From JAJEFO01 sp009843725 (GTDB taxonomy: Bacteria > Pseudomonadota > Alphaproteobacteria > Rhodobacterales > Rhodobacteraceae), in NCBI GenBank assembly GCA_965243215.1, contig CBDEUJ010000005.1:1488001-1552000 (forward strand): 64,000 nucleotides of DNA, in the 5' to 3' direction. Positions within the stretch are counted from its first letter, which is position 1. The number at the start of each line of letters is the position of its first letter. The notes under the pieces are model-generated. The model saw only the letters and a program-made list of their open reading frames with translations, made no database searches and was not told the DNA's origin. Position numbers and translations under genes: made by a program. This document shows, in pieces, positions 61,505 through 64,000 of the stretch.

Positions 61505-61589
61505 AATTATGTGAACCTGATCACGGCAATTGGCGTGTCATGATAGGCACTTGAGACACCGGGTTCCAATAGCAACTTGGTTCCCATTA
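61505..61589. repeat. Right terminal inverted repeat
   Basis: This is the reverse complement of 61015-61100 with a few mismatches and one 1-nt length difference. Confidence 0.85.
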
Positions 61590-61604
61590 TATCCGATGGG
61601 GCCG

Positions 61605-61829
61605 TCAACTTTGACCGGCTTGCTCACCACTCAGCGGCTGATCTACCAGGGAAAGCAAATTCTCTGCTTCGTCACGCAATGCCCCGCGTGCTTCAATCCG
61701 AGATGTTGGACTCTCAAGATACTCTTTCAAATTGCTGATCCGAACATTCAGTGCGTTGGGGCTGAACGAGCGTCCTTCCCGCACTTCCGCACGGGGCATG
61801 ACGACCATGTACCATGGATCCCTAGTCAT
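61605..61829 (-). CDS. Hypothetical protein coupled to DUF5615 gene (74 aa)
   Basis: The ATG at 61829 overlaps the natural stop of the DUF5615 gene. The product (MVVMPRAEVREGRSFSPNAL, NVRISNLKEYLESPTSRIEA) is helical and charged with no recognised family. It may be a third member of the toxin-antitoxin operon or fortuitous. The small mobile element lies just beyond its 3' end. Confidence 0.4.
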   Translation of the reverse strand: MTRDPWYMVVMPRAEVREGRSFSPNALNVRISNLKEYLESPTSRIEARGALRDEAENLLSLVDQPLSGEQAGQS

Positions 61830-62196
61830 TGCGTTCCTCGGTGTTCTCCGCCGACCTTATCCGTACGTGATTTCGGGTGACCACGATGATCGCACCAGTG
61901 CGCATCGCGGCGCCCTCATGATCGATCAAGTTCCGCATCGCCGCCGCCTCCTCGGCGGCCGTCAATCCGTCAAGCCGCACGATGCAGGGATGCGGCAGAC
62001 GAAGCGCAAAGACAAGCTACCCGAAGTCCTTGTCCTCGGTGACGAGGACGCGACCTTCCCGGTACGCGACGTCGAGCAGCGTCTGGTCCGAGGCATCGGC
62101 AAGTCCTTCGCGGGCCGAAAGAACATCGTGCCCGAGTCCTGCCAACGTGTCGCGCAGAACGCGCGACGCGACGCAGACATCAAGGAGAAACTTCAC
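61822..62196 (-). pseudogene. DUF5615 PIN-like toxin with in-frame amber stop
   Basis: GTG 62196 begins VKFLLDVCVASRVLRDTL and continues GHDVLSAREGLADASDQTLL and 'RVLVTEDKDFG', with PIN-like acidic residues. Codon 60 is then TAG (62019-62017), where the family usually has Glu (DFGEL). After it the same frame continues without further stops as LVFALRLPHPCIVRLDGLTA and ends at 61822. A single base change thus inactivates the toxin. Confidence 0.8.
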
Positions 62197-62450
62197 GAAG
62201 CCTCGCGAACGCCAATGCGTTCATGCACATGTTCGCCTGCCAACGAGCGATGCGCAAACACCAGACATGCCTGAATGTCCTCCGGCTCCAGAAACGGATA
62301 CTCGCCGAGTATCGTCTCTGCGGTATCCCCGGCCGCCAGCTTGCCCAGCACATGCTCCACGGCGATGCGCATGTCGCGAATGATCGGTTTGCCGCCGAAG
62401 ATGTCGGCGCGAACGGTGATGCGGTTTAGCAGTACGGCCTCGTCTGTCAT
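62193..62450 (-). CDS. DUF433 antitoxin (VapB-like)
   Basis: ATG 62450 follows GGAGAAG. The 85-residue protein has the complete DUF433 pattern: NRITVRADIFGGKPIIRDMR, IAVEHVLGKLAAGDTAETIL and 'EYPFLEPEDIQACLVFA'. Its stop overlaps the DUF5615 start (GTGA), the normal arrangement for this pair. The antitoxin appears intact although its toxin is broken. Confidence 0.85.
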   Translation of the reverse strand: MTDEAVLLNRITVRADIFGGKPIIRDMRIAVEHVLGKLAAGDTAETILGEYPFLEPEDIQACLVFAHRSLAGEHVHERIGVREAS

Positions 62451-62583
62451 TTGCTTCTCCAGTGCTTCCGTATGTGCGTTCTCGTCAATCCCGCGGACAA
62501 GACGCGGTGCCGAGTTGGGCTGCCTCTTCCCCAAGCGAGATTCACCGACATGTCTCGTTTCGTCAATTCGGACTGCCATGGCA

Positions 62584-62795
62584 TCACCTCGGCACCGCCA
62601 GAAGCATGGCGTCCATCAGCCGCTTCTCGCGGCTGCCGCGCGATATCAAGGTACGCATGGCGTCGTCCACAAGACGGTGAAATGAACGTAACATGACGCG
62701 GACATGGAGCGACGCAAGCCTGCCTGGGCGGGACAACGCGGTTCCTTTGTCGCAAGGTGCAGGGCTTGCTTGAGCAGGTCAGCATGCAAGCTCAT
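62584..62795 (-). pseudogene. HEPN-like protein, frameshifted
   Basis: The start at 62795 overlaps the stop of the 90-aa gene. It reads MSLHADLLKQALHLATKEP and RCPAQAGLRRSMSASCYVHF, then changes frame to FHRLVDDAMRTLISRGSREK and ends LMDAMLLAVPR. The N-terminal pattern is that of small HEPN-type proteins found in toxin-antitoxin or defence pairs (usual form 'SLRRAVSTAYYALFHLLV'). The frame change near 62690 breaks the gene, and the C-terminal part is also short. Confidence 0.6.
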
Positions 62796-63064
62796 TCGAC
62801 TTCCTTTGCTTCGTCGACGGTTCTGAAACTCACGTAGACCCCGAGAGGATTCTCGCTGTTGTCGCGTACACGGGCAAGAACAAGGTCCCTGATCGCGATC
62901 AGGGCATCGAAGTCGGCATTCTCGTCGCGAAGCACAGCCCAAATCCATACTGCGGGCTCGTCGGCTGAATCGGTGCCGGTTTGCACGTCCCAATCGGACA
63001 CGTCGGCGGGGAGAGGCGGCAACTCTTCAAGGGCTGCACGAATGTCGGTCTCGTCCCAGGGCAT
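62792..63064 (-). CDS. Hypothetical partner of HEPN-like gene (90 aa)
   Basis: The product (MPWDETDIRAALEELPPLPA, DVQTGTDSADEPAVWIWAVL, 'GVYVSFRTVDEAKEVE') is acidic. It is coupled to the HEPN-like gene by an ATGA overlap, which suggests a two-gene unit. The sequence pattern does not match a known nucleotidyltransferase motif. It may be the neutralising partner. Confidence 0.6.
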   Translation of the reverse strand: MPWDETDIRAALEELPPLPADVSDWDVQTGTDSADEPAVWIWAVLRDENADFDALIAIRDLVLARVRDNSENPLGVYVSFRTVDEAKEVE

Positions 63065-63148
63065 TGCGGCACGCCTTGCGCGTCAGTGGCGTGGACGAAA
63101 CCTACAATGTGGGCGGAGCATCCGCAAGGCCGCGAAGGCAACCAGGGA

Positions 63149-63364
63149 TCAAGGCTTTGCCAAGATATCGCAACTGTCTTGGCTCAAGTTGCGGCCATCC
63201 GCGGTCCATTGCGGAATCTCGACTGCAATGACATTGACGGGCGCAAGTGTCCCGACTTGCCAGGTGGCCCACTCCGCCATGGCATCCCGTCGCGTGCCGC
63301 TCAGCTCCGGAATTGCGGGATCAAGATATCTGTCGATCCCGGCAAAAATCGCCTTCCCCGCCAT
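63149..63364 (-). pseudogene. Second copy of the small AbiE-linked gene, 5' part
   Basis: It begins MAGKAIFAGIDRYLDPAIPE, nearly the same as the gene at 57096, then diverges after about 32 residues. It lies in the duplicated segment, without the rest of an AbiE operon. Confidence 0.5.
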
Positions 63365-63579
63365 GCCGCCTCCGATGCGATCCGAGCCAGGAATTGCTCC
63401 ATCACGCTGTTGACCTCTCGCTGTCTCAACAACCGGGCCTCGCGTCGCTCAGCCTCGTCTCCCTCGCCCAGTTCAAACCGGGCCACAGCTACCGGACCAT
63501 CCGATACCCCTCGACGTCGTCCTCCCCGGCAAAACGATTGCGGAGGATTGACACGCCATCCCGGACCACTGCGCCGTGC
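63276..63579. repeat. Duplicated AbiE segment, copy 2
   Basis: About 304 bp match 57008-57315 in the same orientation. On the minus strand it encodes GPVAVARFELGEGDEAERRE and 'REVNSVMEQFLARIASEAA', the end of an AbiEii-like protein whose front part is missing. Confidence 0.85.
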
Positions 63580-63836
63580 TCGCCTGGAAGGTGTGCCCGG
63601 GAATCCGGCCATGACCCTCATTCATGTCGAAATCAACGGTCCAGGGCGGCGCAGATTTCAACACGCACCGGAACCCGCCAAAGAAAACGGCTGCCGCAGC
63701 CGATGGTGACCGTTCCGATGTCCGGGCAGATCGCGCCGCCCACAAAAAACGCTGCAGCGGAAATGCCTCGGCGTGGTCGTCCCTTGAAAACCACATCGCT
63801 TGACGGTATATCGCGTGATTGAACATGAGGTTTGCC

Positions 63837-64000
63837 ATGCAATTGTCCGATTACGTGTCCGACCAGCACTTCTCCCCCGTACGCATCGCCGATGGCTTGC
63901 GAACCACCAGGGGCGAGATCGCTCAGACGCTCGGCCTGGGACGTGACGCGTTTTCGCGTGCGGCGCGGGTGCGTGCGCCGAAGACGCAGACCCGCCTCCG
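63837..64000 (+). CDS. Xre/MbcA/ParS-type antitoxin, 3' end outside window
   Basis: ATG 63837 is preferred because GAGG lies 7 nt upstream; an in-frame ATG at 63825 also exists. The visible part (MQLSDYVSDQHFSPVRIADG, TTRGEIAQTLGLGRDAFSRA) is the N-terminal HTH-like domain of antitoxins that pair with RES-type toxins. The toxin gene should follow beyond the window. It runs opposite to the other toxin-antitoxin genes here. Confidence 0.6.
   Translation, partial: MQLSDYVSDQHFSPVRIADGLRTTRGEIAQTLGLGRDAFSRAARVRAPKTQTRL

Larger units (their letters stand above)
61015..61589. mobile_element. Small element with long terminal inverted repeats
   Basis: Two inverted repeats of about 86 bp (61015-61100 and 61505-61589) with about 90% or higher identity enclose about 400 bp that holds only the broken C-terminal part of a tyrosine recombinase. 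This looks like an internally deleted, non-autonomous derivative of a recombinase-encoding element. Confidence 0.75.

Overview
The window is GC-rich DNA (clearly above 60% G+C, highest in the first 23 kb), most likely from an alphaproteobacterium, perhaps Rhodobacterales or a relative. This rests on gene content only: a spike base protein of the kind found in Rhodobacter gene transfer agents, a RutR-like TetR regulator, a BCCT transporter and an alphaproteobacterial-type ClC protein. No rRNA or tRNA gene was seen, so the placement is tentative.

Region 1 (1 to about 26474) is the right-hand part of a transposable (Mu-like) prophage with a siphovirus-type tail, all on the + strand with overlapping stop/start codons. 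It runs: regulators (multi-HTH, XRE, GemA, Mor-like), a head block (protease with a nested scaffold start, decoration protein, major capsid protein, an Acb2/Tad1-like anti-CBASS candidate), a spike base protein and two large tail fibres, head-tail joining proteins, tail tube, a tail chaperone with a -1 slippery heptamer, tape measure, minor tail proteins, NlpC/P60 peptidase, and a tip protein (TipJ). It ends with an A+T-richer tail: an unknown gene and a GT25 glycosyltransferase interrupted at a G8 tract. The right end is marked by repeated transposase-site-like motifs ending in TACA. The left end, transposase, terminase, portal and lysis genes are not in the window; terminase and portal are notably not between mor and the head protease.

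Region 2 (27002 to 37151) is one catabolic operon: an AceE-like thiamine-diphosphate enzyme, a creatininase-family amidohydrolase, an ABC transporter (ATPase, permease, NMT1/THI5-like binding protein), a cytosine-deaminase-like amidohydrolase, an FAD oxidase, a flavodoxin-fold oxidoreductase and a RutR-like regulator. A RutR-box-like operator lies on the promoter. The set suggests uptake and breakdown of an N-heterocycle; the substrate is unknown.

Region 3 (37641 to 55558) is sparse host DNA: a BCCT transporter, a secreted ankyrin/peptidoglycan-binding protein with a coiled-coil partner, an HNH endonuclease, an NYN ribonuclease, a histidine kinase fused to an OmpR-type regulator, and a ClC protein overlapping a solute-binding protein. 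Long stretches have no credible gene; three or four of them carry a shared ~65-bp element.

Region 4 (55686 to 64000) is a decaying defence/toxin-antitoxin island: a PD-(D/E)XK-like protein, an AbiE-type locus with a frameshifted nucleotidyltransferase and two palindromic operators, an IS66 remnant ending in a 42-bp palindrome, a second NYN protein, a small element with ~86-bp inverted repeats around a tyrosine-recombinase remnant, a DUF433/DUF5615 pair whose toxin has an amber stop, a frameshifted HEPN-like gene, a duplicated fragment of the AbiE locus, and the start of an Xre/ParS-type antitoxin.
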